Below, piece by piece: positions 1 to 9,622 of a stretch of 64,000 nt of DNA. The position numbers and the translations under genes were made by a program. The notes under the pieces were generated by a model. That model was not told where the DNA came from. It did not search any database and saw nothing but the letters and a program-made list of their open reading frames with translations. Numbering within the stretch: the stretch's first letter is position 1; each line of letters starts with the position of its first letter. This DNA comes from Micromonospora arborensis (GTDB lineage Bacteria; Actinomycetota; Actinomycetes; Mycobacteriales; Micromonosporaceae): NCBI RefSeq assembly GCF_003205615.1, contig NZ_PYBV01000046.1, positions 29,908 to 93,907 on the forward strand. Reading direction: 5' to 3'.

Positions 1-3000
1 GTCAATCCGGCCGGCGGCCTGATTCCCCGGCTGGAGCGCCTGGGTGTCCCGGTGAGCACGCTGAAGGCCCTCAAGGACGGCACGATCACCGATCAGGCGT
101 TCGATGACGCCGTCGCGCCGCAGGTGGATCCGGCCCGGTACGGCGGCGACATCAAGGCCTGGGTACGCGACCAGGCGAACTACGACCGCATCATGGGTCT
201 ACTCGTGCTCGCCGACCCGACGGGCGCGGACGGTGCGGGTGGCTTCGACACCCTGGAGTTCCGCTACGCCGACCCGGACCTGCTGGCCCAGCGGGTCCAC
301 CCCATCGAGTTCGTCCGCCTGCTGCGCTTCATCCGGCTCTGGAAGACCCTTGGCTGGACGATCGAACAGACCGACAAGGCGATAAGCGCGCTCTGGCCCG
401 CCGACCCGGCACCGGGCGACGACCTCGCGAAGCTGGACGCGGGGTTCCAGGTGCTCGTGCCGCGCCTCGGCGTGCTGGTGCGGGTGATCGAGCGGCTGGG
501 GCTCAGCGTGCCGAAGGGTCTGCTGCCGCTGCTGGCCTGCGTCGCCCCGATGGACACGTACGGCGCGGCCTCGCTCTACCGCACGTTGTTCCTCAGCCCG
601 ACGGCACCGGCCGGGGATCCGGTGTTCGCCGAGGACGGTTACGGCAATGTCCTGGACGGCTCGGAAAAGCTGCTGGACCACACCGAAGCGCTCCGCGCGG
701 CGCTCAGCCTCAGCGGCGACGAGTTGACGGAGATCGCCAGCGCCCTGGCCTTCGACGCGGGCACCCCGTTGACCGTCGAGAACGTCAGCGCCGTGTACCG
801 CCGTGGCTGGCTGGCCCGCACACTCAAGCTCAGCGTGGTGGAACTGCTGCGGCTGACCGAACACACCGCGATCGACCCGTTCGCGGCCGTCGACCCGGTC
901 GCGCCCACGATGATCGCCCTGCTCGACCTGGTGGACCGGCTGCGATCGGTGGGGCTGAAGCCAGCCCAGGCGCTCGCCCTGGTCTGGGACGAAAAACTGA
1001 GCGGTGTTTCGGCGCCGGGGGCCGGGCAGATCGACCAGTTCATGCGGGATCTACGCGCCGGCTTCGCGGCAGTCGACGCGGATTTCACGGTGGCCGACGA
1101 TCCGGACGGGCAGCTCGCCCGCGCCAGGATGGCGCTGGTGTACGACAACGCCGCGACCGATTTCTTCTTCGGCTTGTTGGCGGGGTCGCCGGGAGCGGGT
1201 GAGCCGGCTGTCGCGACGTTCTTCGCGCGCTACCCGGAGCTGCGGCCGCTGTTCGACGCCTACGTCGCCTCCGCCGATCCGCCGCCGATCCGGCGGGCCG
1301 CACTGCTCGCCGCGTTCCTGCCGGATCTCGCCCGGCGCCGCAAGCAGCAGCAGGCGTTGCAGATGATCGGCGCGGCGGCGCAGACCGACGCGGCGTTCGC
1401 CACCACCATCCTGGACACCTCCGGGGTGCTGCCCGCCGTCGCGGATCTGGTCGCCGTCGAACGTCCGGGCCTGGCCGTGCGCTACTTCTTCGCCGACGTC
1501 GTGGGTGGGGAGCCGGATCGTACGGCCGACGCTGAGGCCGTTCTGAACTACCGCTCGGGCAGCGCCAACCAGTTACCCGAGCATGCCGGCGCTCCGATCT
1601 CCGGCGTCTGGAGCGGCTACGTCGAGGCACCCGCGGGTGAGCTGTTCGGGTTCCGCGTCGAGGCCGACGCCGGCGCGACCGTCCGGCTCACGATCGGTGC
1701 CATGGATGTCGAGCTGGTGCCCGACGGCAGCGTGTGGGCCACCCCAGCGCCGGTGGCGCTGACCGCGGGCAAGCCCTACGCCGTGGTGCTGACCGTGGAG
1801 AAGGTACGCCACACGCTGAGGGTGCAGTGGCACACGACCGGGCGAGGCTGGGAGGTCGTCCCGGCTCGCCACCTCTATTCGGCCACCCTGCGGGAACGGC
1901 TCGCCGGGGCGTACCTCCGCCTCTTCAAGATCGCCTCGCTGTCCACCGCACTGCACCTGAGCGCCACCGAGATCGCGTACCTCGGCCGCGGCTGGCTCGG
2001 CGCGTTGCCGGTCGCCGGACCATCCACCGACCCGGCCCTCTTCGGCGGGTTCGACACGCTGCTCGGATACGCCGAGCTGAAGGCCGCGTTCGGCTCGGAC
2101 GACGAGCAACTCCTGGCAGTGCTGCGCGAGCCGCGGGCCGGCACACTCACCGCCCTGACCCGCTGGGAGCCCGGCTCGCTCGACGCGCTGCTCAGCCGCT
2201 TCGGCATGACCATCGCGGGCCTGCGCGACAGCACCGCCTTCCGGCGGGTGCACGACGCCTTCGCGCAGCTGACCGCGCTCGGCGTGACGGCCGGCCCGCT
2301 GATCGCCGCGACGACCAACGACCCGTCGGCCGCCACGGTCCGGGACCTGCAGGCCGCGCTGCGGGCCCGGTACGCCGTCGCCGACTGGCTCGCCGTCGTC
2401 AAGCCGATCAACGACGAGCTGCGGGGCCGGCAGCGCGATGCCCTTGTCGCGTACGTGCTGCACCAGTTGCGGTCGAACCCCGCGTCAGCGCACCTCGACA
2501 CACCCGACAAGCTCTTCGAGTACTTCCTGATGGACGTGCAGATGGAGCCGGTCATGCAGACGTCGCGGATCCGCCACGCGCTCGCCGCCTGCCAACTGTT
2601 CGTCGAGCGGTGCCTGATGAACCTCGAGCCGCGGGTTGCCTCGTCGGCGATCAACGGCGCGCAGTGGGAGTGGATGAAGCGGTACCGGGTGTGGGAGGCC
2701 AACCGCAAGGTCTACCTCTGGCCGGAGAACTGGCTCGAACCGGAGCTGCGCGACGACCAGTCGCCGTTCTTCAAGGAGCTGATGAGCGAACTGCTGCAGA
2801 GCGACATCACCGAGGATCGGGCCGCCACCGCCATGGGCGCGTACCTCGCCAAGCTGGACACGGTCGCGAAGCTGGAGCCGGCCGGCGTCTACTACGCCGA
2901 GAACGACCCGGGCACGGCCGACGACATCGCGTACGTGGTGGGGCGCACCGCCGGCGCCAACCGGGCCTACTACTGGCGTCGACGCGAGTACGGCTACTGG

Positions 3001-3981
3001 ACGCCGTGGGAGCAGATCAAGCTCGACGTCGAGGACAACCCGGTGCTTCCGGTGCTCTGGAAGAGTCGGCTCTTCCTGTTCTGGATCAAGATCATTCAAG
3101 AGCCGGACCTCGGCGGGGGCCAGCCGTTCGCGGCGCCGCCCGACACCGACCTGTTCAAGCTGAAGACCAGTAACGTCAATAGCGAGCTGCCGCAGATCGG
3201 CGTTCGGGCGATGCTCTGCTGGAGCGAGTACTACAACGGTGTCTGGCAGCCCGTCTCCACCTCGGATCCGCACCAGCCGACCTACCTGGGCGGATTCGCC
3301 CCGGGCACCTTCAACCGGTCCGGCCTGCGGCTCTCCTCCTCGGTCGCCGACGGCGTGTTGCGCATCGACATCGGCGGCGAGGGCAGCTCCTTCTTTCTCC
3401 TCTACAACACTCACAGCCTGCCGGTACGCGCCGAGGACGTGCCGGTGTCGCTGGGCCCACTGCACGGCCCGCAGCGCTTCCTCGGTGTCACGAAGGGAAC
3501 GCTCAACGCCGCGTACGCGCTCCGGCCCACCGTCGACACGGGTTTCCCGGATCCGACGGTGCTGCGCCGTGACGTGCTGCGTAACCCGCTCGGCGCCTCG
3601 ATCGTCGAGCCGAAGCACGACCTGACCGACCCGTGGAACGCACCCTTCTTCTACAGCGACAGCCGGCACGTCTTCTGGGTCGAGACCACGCAGGCGCCGG
3701 TCACGGTCAAGCAGTGGCAGAGCTACGGCGAGCTGACGCCGGGCCCGCCTGTGACCGCCTACACCCTCCCGGACCTGGTGCTCCCACCGAAGTACATCCT
3801 CCCGGACCGGATCGGCCCGATCATCAGCGGACGCAACAACGGGCTCAGCGATCCCGATCCGATCGCCACATTCGTGACCGAGGACGCGTACATCACCAAG
3901 GGCCTCGGCACGATCGGCACGGTCCGGTTCAACGCCGCCGAGATCGGGCCGGCCGGCGCGATCATCAAGCAGATGGGCTAG
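1..3981 (+). CDS. Tc toxin subunit A, N-terminal/central part (TcaA-like), 5' partial
   Basis: The frame is open from base 1, so the true start lies left of the window; the GTG at 52 is only an internal candidate. The roughly 1,320 visible residues match the helical shell and neuraminidase-like/receptor-binding part of TcA proteins. A PA14-like beta-rich insert (around residues 510-610) precedes the TcA hallmark stretches ENWLEPELRDD and YYWRRREYGYWTPWE. TcA forms the pentameric pore and injection channel of Tc (ABC) toxins. The ORF ends at TAG 9 nt before the next ATG, and the next protein continues the TcA architecture. The pair therefore looks like a TcaA/TcaB-type split subunit rather than one roughly 2,400-residue chain. 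Any TcB/TcC partner would have to be left of the window. Confidence 0.82.
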   Translation, partial: VNPAGGLIPRLERLGVPVSTLKALKDGTITDQAFDDAVAPQVDPARYGGDIKAWVRDQANYDRIMGLLVLADPTGADGAGGFDTLEFRYADPDLLAQRVHPIEFVRLLRFIRLWKTLGWTIEQTDKAISALWPADPAPGDDLAKLDAGFQVLVPRLGVLVRVIERLGLSVPKGLLPLLACVAPMDTYGAASLYRTLFLSPTAPAGDPVFAEDGYGNVLDGSEKLLDHTEALRAALSLSGDELTEIASALAFDAGTPLTVENVSAVYRRGWLARTLKLSVVELLRLTEHTAIDPFAAVDPVAPTMIALLDLVDRLRSVGLKPAQALALVWDEKLSGVSAPGAGQIDQFMRDLRAGFAAVDADFTVADDPDGQLARARMALVYDNAATDFFFGLLAGSPGAGEPAVATFFARYPELRPLFDAYVASADPPPIRRAALLAAFLPDLARRRKQQQALQMIGAAAQTDAAFATTILDTSGVLPAVADLVAVERPGLAVRYFFADVVGGEPDRTADAEAVLNYRSGSANQLPEHAGAPISGVWSGYVEAPAGELFGFRVEADAGATVRLTIGAMDVELVPDGSVWATPAPVALTAGKPYAVVLTVEKVRHTLRVQWHTTGRGWEVVPARHLYSATLRERLAGAYLRLFKIASLSTALHLSATEIAYLGRGWLGALPVAGPSTDPALFGGFDTLLGYAELKAAFGSDDEQLLAVLREPRAGTLTALTRWEPGSLDALLSRFGMTIAGLRDSTAFRRVHDAFAQLTALGVTAGPLIAATTNDPSAATVRDLQAALRARYAVADWLAVVKPINDELRGRQRDALVAYVLHQLRSNPASAHLDTPDKLFEYFLMDVQMEPVMQTSRIRHALAACQLFVERCLMNLEPRVASSAINGAQWEWMKRYRVWEANRKVYLWPENWLEPELRDDQSPFFKELMSELLQSDITEDRAATAMGAYLAKLDTVAKLEPAGVYYAENDPGTADDIAYVVGRTAGANRAYYWRRREYGYWTPWEQIKLDVEDNPVLPVLWKSRLFLFWIKIIQEPDLGGGQPFAAPPDTDLFKLKTSNVNSELPQIGVRAMLCWSEYYNGVWQPVSTSDPHQPTYLGGFAPGTFNRSGLRLSSSVADGVLRIDIGGEGSSFFLLYNTHSLPVRAEDVPVSLGPLHGPQRFLGVTKGTLNAAYALRPTVDTGFPDPTVLRRDVLRNPLGASIVEPKHDLTDPWNAPFFYSDSRHVFWVETTQAPVTVKQWQSYGELTPGPPVTAYTLPDLVLPPKYILPDRIGPIISGRNNGLSDPDPIATFVTEDAYITKGLGTIGTVRFNAAEIGPAGAIIKQMG

Positions 3982-3990
3982 GGGACGGCG

Positions 3991-6900
3991 ATGACCAACT
4001 ATTTCCACGAGGCCCTTGCCGACACGGTGCTGTACAACCTCGGCGGCGAGTGGATCGACAAGCAGGACACCGCGTTCAGCTACTCGTTCGAGAACTTCTT
4101 CCACCCGTTCGTCGGAGAGCTGATCGAACAGCTCAACCGCAGGTCGCTGGCCGGCATGCTCGACCCGGATTTCCACCAGGGCCTGAGCGACCCCACGTTC
4201 TTCGACTCCCTCTACACCGCGCTCGCCAACGATCTGGTCAAGATCTCACACGAGCCCAAGGAGATCGACCTGGGCGCGGGTGGCCCGTACTCGGGCTATA
4301 ACTGGGAACTGCTGTTTCACGTACCGCTGACGATCGCCGTGCACCTGAGCAAGAACCAGCGCTTCGCCGAGGCCCGTAAGTGGTTCCACTACATCTTCGA
4401 TCCCACCTCGAACGACACGTCGTTGCCCGTACCGCAGAGGTTTTGGAAGTTCCTCGCCTTTCGGAAGGCGGGGGTGGTCAAGCAGGTCGACGAGCAGCTG
4501 ATGATCCTGAGCAAGCCGCTGGCCGAGTGCACCCCGGCGGAACTGGACATGAAGCAGAAAATCCTGCAGGGGTACGAGGCGATCAAGAACCGCCCGTTCC
4601 AGCCGCACGCGGTCGCGCGCACCCGCCAACTGGCGTACCAGTACTGCGTGGTGATGAAGTACCTGGACAACCTCATCGCCTGGGGCGACAGCCTGTTCCG
4701 GCAGGACACGTCGGAAAGTCTGAACGAGGCGACCCAGCTCTACGTCCTCGCGGCGACCCTGCTCGGCCAGCGGCCGCAACGCATTCCGCGAACCGGCACC
4801 GTCCGCCCGAAGACCTACGCCGAGCTGCGCAAGCAAGGGCTCGACGCGATGGGCAACACCCTCGTCGAGATGGAGGGCAAGTTTCCGCTCAGCGCGGGGA
4901 TGCCGAAGATGGGCGAGGACGACCCGGACGCCGCCGGCCCGCTCTTCGGCATCGGACGCACCCTCTACTTCTGCATTCCGCGCAACGAGAAGCTGCTCGG
5001 CTACTGGGACACGGTCGCCGACCGACTCTTCAAGATCCGAAACGGGATGAACATCGAGGGCATTGCTCGCCAGCTCGCCCTGTTCGATCCACCGCTCGAC
5101 CCCGGCATGCTGGTCAAGGCCGCCGCTGCCGGAATCGACATCGGCGCGATCATCAGTGGCACCAATCAGCCGATCAGCCCGGTGCGGGCCCCCTTCCTGA
5201 TCCAGATGGCACTCGAACTCAGCGGCGAGGTACGCGGGCTCGGCAGCGCACTCGTGGTGGCGATCGAGAAGGGCGACGGGGAACGGCTCGCCGTGCTCCG
5301 GCAGGGGCACGAGACCCGGATCCAACAGATGCAGCAGGAGGTCCGCTTCCTGCAGTGGGCATCGGCCCAGGAGGCCACCCGCTCACTGCTGACCAACCGC
5401 AGGCCCGCACTCGAACGGCTGCACTACTACCAGCGTCTGCTCGGCCTGCCCGCCGACCCGAATACGGCGGACGAGCTCGCGGTGAGCTTCGAAGGGCTCG
5501 CGCTGACCGAGGAGACCTTCGCCGAGGCGTACGGCAAGCTGGTCGCCCAGTACGACAAATCGGTCGCGGCGCAGGACCTCCCGAAGCTCCGACTCGCTGA
5601 GGAATCGTCGCCGACGATCCTGTCCGGCGCCAGAGGCTCGGGCAAGCTCTACCTCTCGGCGAACGAGGACGTCGAGCTCAACACCCACCTGCCGACCGCG
5701 CGGGACACCAGCCTGCACGCCTCGGTGGCCAACGCGATGGCGTCCGCCTTCGCCCCGGTGCCGGACGCGGACGCGGACGCCCACTTCTGGGGCATCGGCG
5801 GCAAGATCAAGCTGAACGTCGGGACGGCACTCGTCGCCGCCGCGAAGATCGCCGGTGACATCTCCGGAATCGTCGCCGCCTGGGAACGCGACCAGGCCGG
5901 GATGGCGGCGCGCACCGCGTCCTACGAGCGCCGGGCCGACGAATGGCTCCTGCAGTACAACCTCGCCGCGCACGACCTCGCGTCGATCGGCCGGCAGATC
6001 CTCACCTCGATCCTCGCCGAACAGGTGACCCGCCACGACTACCTGATCACCAAGCAGCAGGTCGCCGACACCCAGGAGGCCGACCGGTTTCTGCGGTCGA
6101 AGTTCTCCAACGAGGAGTTGTACGCCTGGACGCAGGGCGAGGTGTCCCGGCTCTACTACGAGTACTACCGGTTCGCCATCGACACCGCCCGCAAGGCAGA
6201 GCAGGCGATGAAGCGGGAACTGATGCGCCCCGAGGTGGACGCCCAGGACTTCGTGAAGTTCAACTACTGGGACGGAGGACGTCGCGGGCTGCTCTCCGGC
6301 GAGGCACTGCAACTCGACGTCAAGCGCATGCAGTTGGCCTACCACGAGAACAACAAGCGGGAGTACGAGCTGACGCGGCACGTCTCCTTACGCCGGCTCG
6401 CCCCGGTCGCCCTGCTGGCGCTGAAAACGACTGGTTCCTGCCGGGTGACAGTTCCCGAGTGGGTGTTCGATCTGGACACGCCGGGCCACTACCTGCGCCG
6501 AATCCGCAGCGTCGGCCTCACCATCCCGTGCGTGACCGGTCCGTACACCAGCCTCAGCTGCACCCTGACACTTACCCGCAGCTCAGTGCGCACCGCACCG
6601 CTGGCCGGCGATGGCTACCGGCGCCAGGGCGGCGAGGACGGCCGCTTCGTCGACTACTTCAGCGCCACCCAGTCGATCGTCACCAGCAGTGGCCAAAACG
6701 ACAGCGGCCTGTTCGAGACCAGCCTGCGCGACGAGCGGGTGCTGCCCTTCGAAGGCGCTGGCGTGGAGAGCGAGTGGACCCTTTCGCTGCCCGACGAGTT
6801 CCGCCAGGTTGACTACGCAACGATCAGCGACGCGATCCTGCACTTCCGATACACCGCACGCGAAGGCGGCGTACCGCTGCGCACCGCAGCGGTGGAGAAT

Positions 6901-7284
6901 CTGAAAGAGCTGGTAGCCGACGCGGACGAGACCGGCCTGAGTCTGCTCCTCAGCCTCCGGCACGACTTCCCCAGCGAATGGTCAGCCTTCGTCGACGGCA
7001 ACGCCGACTTCAGCGCGACACTACGCGCGGACTACCTTCCCTACCTGGCCCAGCGCAGGACGGTCACGATCGCCGGGTTCGAGCTCTACGGCCTGACGGC
7101 CGGCAGAGACCCGAAGCACCACCTTGTCGGCGACCAAGCGATGTGGGACGCGGCGAGCGCGGCCCTGAACACCCCCGACGGGTTTACGTTCACGGCCGCA
7201 CCCGACGCCGCCGGACCCACCCAGGTGCTGAGCCGGTCCGCCGACGCCGACGTCTGGCTGATCATGCGGTACACGCTGGAGTAG
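3991..7284 (+). CDS. Tc toxin subunit A, C-terminal part with pore and TcB-binding domain (TcaB-like)
   Basis: A 1,097-residue protein that starts at ATG 9 nt after the preceding stop and supplies the rest of TcA. Near the N-terminus is the end of the neuraminidase-like region (YNWELLFHVPLTIA, RKWFHYIFDPT). A long helical, coiled-coil-like stretch around residues 430-780 corresponds to the pore-forming domain. The C-terminal TcB-binding domain shows FVKFNYWDGGRRGLLSGE and the signature ISDAILHFRYTAREGG. In known Tc toxins this end docks the TcB-TcC cocoon that carries the toxic hypervariable region. The protein has no signal peptide, as expected for Tc components. The split site, inside what is normally one chain, is unusual. 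No TcB/TcC gene follows; the locus ends here and runs into a degraded gene. Confidence 0.85.
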   Translation: MTNYFHEALADTVLYNLGGEWIDKQDTAFSYSFENFFHPFVGELIEQLNRRSLAGMLDPDFHQGLSDPTFFDSLYTALANDLVKISHEPKEIDLGAGGPYSGYNWELLFHVPLTIAVHLSKNQRFAEARKWFHYIFDPTSNDTSLPVPQRFWKFLAFRKAGVVKQVDEQLMILSKPLAECTPAELDMKQKILQGYEAIKNRPFQPHAVARTRQLAYQYCVVMKYLDNLIAWGDSLFRQDTSESLNEATQLYVLAATLLGQRPQRIPRTGTVRPKTYAELRKQGLDAMGNTLVEMEGKFPLSAGMPKMGEDDPDAAGPLFGIGRTLYFCIPRNEKLLGYWDTVADRLFKIRNGMNIEGIARQLALFDPPLDPGMLVKAAAAGIDIGAIISGTNQPISPVRAPFLIQMALELSGEVRGLGSALVVAIEKGDGERLAVLRQGHETRIQQMQQEVRFLQWASAQEATRSLLTNRRPALERLHYYQRLLGLPADPNTADELAVSFEGLALTEETFAEAYGKLVAQYDKSVAAQDLPKLRLAEESSPTILSGARGSGKLYLSANEDVELNTHLPTARDTSLHASVANAMASAFAPVPDADADAHFWGIGGKIKLNVGTALVAAAKIAGDISGIVAAWERDQAGMAARTASYERRADEWLLQYNLAAHDLASIGRQILTSILAEQVTRHDYLITKQQVADTQEADRFLRSKFSNEELYAWTQGEVSRLYYEYYRFAIDTARKAEQAMKRELMRPEVDAQDFVKFNYWDGGRRGLLSGEALQLDVKRMQLAYHENNKREYELTRHVSLRRLAPVALLALKTTGSCRVTVPEWVFDLDTPGHYLRRIRSVGLTIPCVTGPYTSLSCTLTLTRSSVRTAPLAGDGYRRQGGEDGRFVDYFSATQSIVTSSGQNDSGLFETSLRDERVLPFEGAGVESEWTLSLPDEFRQVDYATISDAILHFRYTAREGGVPLRTAAVENLKELVADADETGLSLLLSLRHDFPSEWSAFVDGNADFSATLRADYLPYLAQRRTVTIAGFELYGLTAGRDPKHHLVGDQAMWDAASAALNTPDGFTFTAAPDAAGPTQVLSRSADADVWLIMRYTLE

Positions 7285-7329
7285 GCGCTGGGGGCCGCGC
7301 TCGAATTCCGGCCGGCCCTGCTGAAGAAG

Positions 7330-7692
7330 TCAGCTCAGCGCGGCCGCTTTGCGCAGCAGCACTGAGCGTTCGCACTGGTTGGCGCACAGCCGGGCGGCCA
7401 GCTCCAGTTCGGCGCGTGCCTCCGGGCGCCGACCGAGCCGGGTCAACAACTCCCCGCATACAGTCGGGACCAGATGCGAGCCGGCGAGCCGGCGATCAGC
7501 TCGTCCATGATGGTCAGGGCTTGCGCCGGGCCTGAGGCCATGGCCACGGCGACGGCCCGGTTGAGCTCGACCACCGGCGAGGGCGCGACCCGGCCGAGTG
7601 CCTCGTAGAGCACCACGATCCGGTCCCAGTCGGTTGCCTCGGCCGAGGGTACCGACGCGTGGGTGGCGGCGATCGCCCATCCAGCACCAAGA
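7330..7692 (-). pseudogene. Remnant of an ECF sigma factor (SigJ-like, DUF6596 C-terminal region)
   Basis: On the minus strand one frame reads AIAATHASVPSAEATDWD then LYEALGRVAPSPVVELNRAV, the typical C-terminal helical repeat region of long ECF sigma factors with a DUF6596 domain. That frame runs into a stop near 7443. The expected continuation (LVPTVCGELLTRLGRRPEA, then RAELELAARLCANQCERS) is found in the neighbouring frame and ends at 7330. So there is a frameshift near 7455-7480, and the N-terminal sigma2/sigma4 domains are absent upstream. I read this as a decayed 3' fragment. It cannot make a sigma factor. Confidence 0.75.
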
Positions 7693-8107
7693 TCATGCCG
7701 TCTACAGGCCGTCTAACGTAGGCCGGTGGTGGCAATCAATGACCAGCCATGACTAGCCCCAGTCCAGGTCAGAGCGCGTCTCGTCCAGTTCGGATGCCTA
7801 TGCCTGACCGGTAAATCAATACAACGCCAAGTAACGGGCGTAGGTGCGCTGACCTGCACCGGAGGTCGTCCGGAAGGCCGCTGAACCATGATCAGGCCGT
7901 CAGCGGCTTCCGGGCCGTCCTCGGCGGCCTGGTAGGCACCGAACGCGGTGTTGGTGGCGCGCCGCTCTTCGCCAGCTGCTGGGCAGTGGCGGCGGCCGGC
8001 GCTCCTCGGCCGGCCGCGCGGTGGACGAGGCCACCCTGGTGGCCTTGATCCCTGTTCTTCGATACAGTTCTTGGCGCGGAAGGCACCCACGAAGCAAGGG
8101 TTTTCAC
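7693..8107. other. Gap of about 400 bp without a recognisable gene; contains an imperfect hairpin
   Basis: No frame here shows a family I recognise. An imperfect inverted repeat at 7870-7913 (ccggaaggccgctga pairing with tcagcggcttccgg) could be a terminator or a remnant. The minus-strand frames are open but have the arginine/proline-rich composition of spurious GC-rich ORFs. The end of the gap carries aaggg (8096-8100), a plausible ribosome binding site for the next gene. Confidence 0.4.
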
Positions 8108-8941
8108 TTGTCCGGGTCGAATGGCTCCTTGTACGCGGTCGCCGACCTCCACGTTTCCTACGCGGAGAACCGCCGGTTCGTCGATGGTCTGGTGCCGACG
8201 TCAGACGGTGACTGGCTGATCGTGGCCGGCGACGTCGGGGAGATCTTCGGCGATGTCGAGCGGACATTGCGGCTCTTGCGTCGCCGTTGGGCGAAGGTCA
8301 TCTGGGCGCCTGGCAATCACGAGCTGTGGACCCATCCCAACGATCCCGTGCAGCTGCGCGGGGCCGAACGCTACGCCGCGCTGGTGCGAATGTGCCGCGA
8401 CAACGGCGTGCTGACACCGGAGGACGACTTCGCCGTCTGGGACGGTCTCGGCGGGCCGGTCACCGTAGTGCCCTTGTGTCAACTGTACGACTACTCGTGG
8501 TTGGCGCCCGGCACGACCAGCAAGGAGGAGTCTCTGCGGTACGCGCACTCGACCGGTGTCGTGTGCACCGACGAGGTGCTGCTCCACCCGGACCCGTACC
8601 CCGACCGGGAGTCCTGGTCGGCAGCGCGGGTCGCCGAATCCGAACGGCGGCTCGCCGCGCTCGCGCCGGGCGTGCGCACCGTACTGGTCAGCCACTGGCC
8701 TTTGGTTCGGCAGCCGACCGACGTCCTCTGGTACCCGGAGTTCGCCCAATGGTGCGGCACGAGCCGCACCGCGGACTGGCACACCCGGTTCGGGGCCGAA
8801 GTCGCCGTCTACGGCCACCTGCACATCCCTCGCACCACCCACTACGACGGCGTGCGCTTCGAAGAGGTGTCGCTTGGCTACCCGCGAGAGTGGAGTGCTC
8901 GGGCCACCCCACCCCGACTACCTAAGCGGGTGCTTCCGTGA
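8108..8941 (+). CDS. pptH: Metallophosphoesterase, PptH-like (4'-phosphopantetheinyl hydrolase candidate)
   Basis: A calcineurin-like phosphoesterase with all metal-site blocks: VADLHVSYAENR (DxH), IVAGDVGE (GD), WAPGNHELW (GNHE), VLVSHWPLVRQP and VYGHLHIPRTT (GHxH). I place the start at TTG 8108, 7 nt after aaggg; the residues upstream (in-frame ATG at 8021) do not look like protein of this family. The stop overlaps the start of the phosphopantetheinyl transferase gene by 4 bp (GTGA). Mycobacterium tuberculosis has the same pairing (PptH Rv2795c with PptT Rv2794c), where PptH removes the phosphopantetheine arm that PptT adds. The general fold is clear; the PptH role is inferred from family and context. 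Confidence 0.82.
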   Translation: MSGSNGSLYAVADLHVSYAENRRFVDGLVPTSDGDWLIVAGDVGEIFGDVERTLRLLRRRWAKVIWAPGNHELWTHPNDPVQLRGAERYAALVRMCRDNGVLTPEDDFAVWDGLGGPVTVVPLCQLYDYSWLAPGTTSKEESLRYAHSTGVVCTDEVLLHPDPYPDRESWSAARVAESERRLAALAPGVRTVLVSHWPLVRQPTDVLWYPEFAQWCGTSRTADWHTRFGAEVAVYGHLHIPRTTHYDGVRFEEVSLGYPREWSARATPPRLPKRVLP

Positions 8942-9591
8942 TCGAGCGGTTGCTGCCGGAAGGCGTCGTGGCGGTCGAGGCGTTCGGCGACATTCCCGGT
9001 GAGCGACCCTTCCCAGGCGAGGAGGATCTGATCGCCAAGGCCGTCGAGGTCCGCCGCAGGGAGTTCGTCACGGCCCGGCGCTGCGCCCGCGAAGCCCTGG
9101 CCCGGCTGGGGCATCCGCCGGCCCCGATCCGGCCCGGTCCGGGCCGAGACCCGCAGTGGCCGACCGGCGTGATTGGCAGCATCACACACTGCCGCGGGTT
9201 CCGGGCCGCCGCGGTCGCGCCGCGGACAATCCTCACCGGCATGGGCATCGATGCCGAGCCGCACGAACCACTTCCCGAGGGCGTCCAGGAGAGCGTGACA
9301 GCGCCGGGTGAGTCCGAGATGCTCACTGCTCTGACGGTGGCGAGTCCGGGTGTCCACTGGGACCGACTCCTGTTCAGCGCCAAGGAATCCGTCTACAAGG
9401 TCTGGTATCCACTCACCGGCCGCTGGCTCGGCTTCGAAGAGGCCCGACTGAGCATCGACCCGACAGCCGGGACCTTCTCCGTCCGCCTGCTCGTCGACGG
9501 CGCCCGCCGCGACAGTGGGCCGCCGCTGATCCGGCTGGCCGGGCGGTTCCTCGTCGCACGCGGTCTGGTGGTCACCGCAGTCGTCCTGTAG
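8938..9591 (+). CDS. pptT: 4'-phosphopantetheinyl transferase (EntD/Sfp/PptT class)
   Basis: A 217-residue enzyme that transfers 4'-phosphopantetheine from CoA to a conserved serine of ACP/PCP domains, activating polyketide, nonribosomal peptide or fatty acid carrier proteins. Visible motifs: GSITHCRGFRAAA, the Mg-binding MGIDAE, and FSAKESVYK (the WxxKEAxxK block). The GTG start at 8938 lies inside the stop of the phosphoesterase gene (4-bp overlap), so the two are translationally coupled. Length and motif order fit the EntD/PptT subgroup. No PKS or NRPS genes lie in the window, so the substrates are encoded elsewhere. Confidence 0.9.
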   Translation: MIERLLPEGVVAVEAFGDIPGERPFPGEEDLIAKAVEVRRREFVTARRCAREALARLGHPPAPIRPGPGRDPQWPTGVIGSITHCRGFRAAAVAPRTILTGMGIDAEPHEPLPEGVQESVTAPGESEMLTALTVASPGVHWDRLLFSAKESVYKVWYPLTGRWLGFEEARLSIDPTAGTFSVRLLVDGARRDSGPPLIRLAGRFLVARGLVVTAVVL

Positions 9592-9622
9592 ACGGCTGCC
9601 ACTGCCTCATTGGTTTGGCGGC

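Noticed and set aside
2485..4176. Long minus-strand ORFs opposite the toxin genes (also 16423-18939 opposite the MmpL gene and 26273-28978 opposite the sugar dehydrogenase gene)
   Set aside because: Their residues are rich in Arg, Gly, Gln, Asp and His in the pattern of mirror frames of GC-rich genes, and they show no family motif.
8021..8107. Longer start (ATG 8021) for the phosphoesterase gene
   Set aside because: The extra 29 residues are unlike this family, and a ribosome binding site fits TTG 8108 better.
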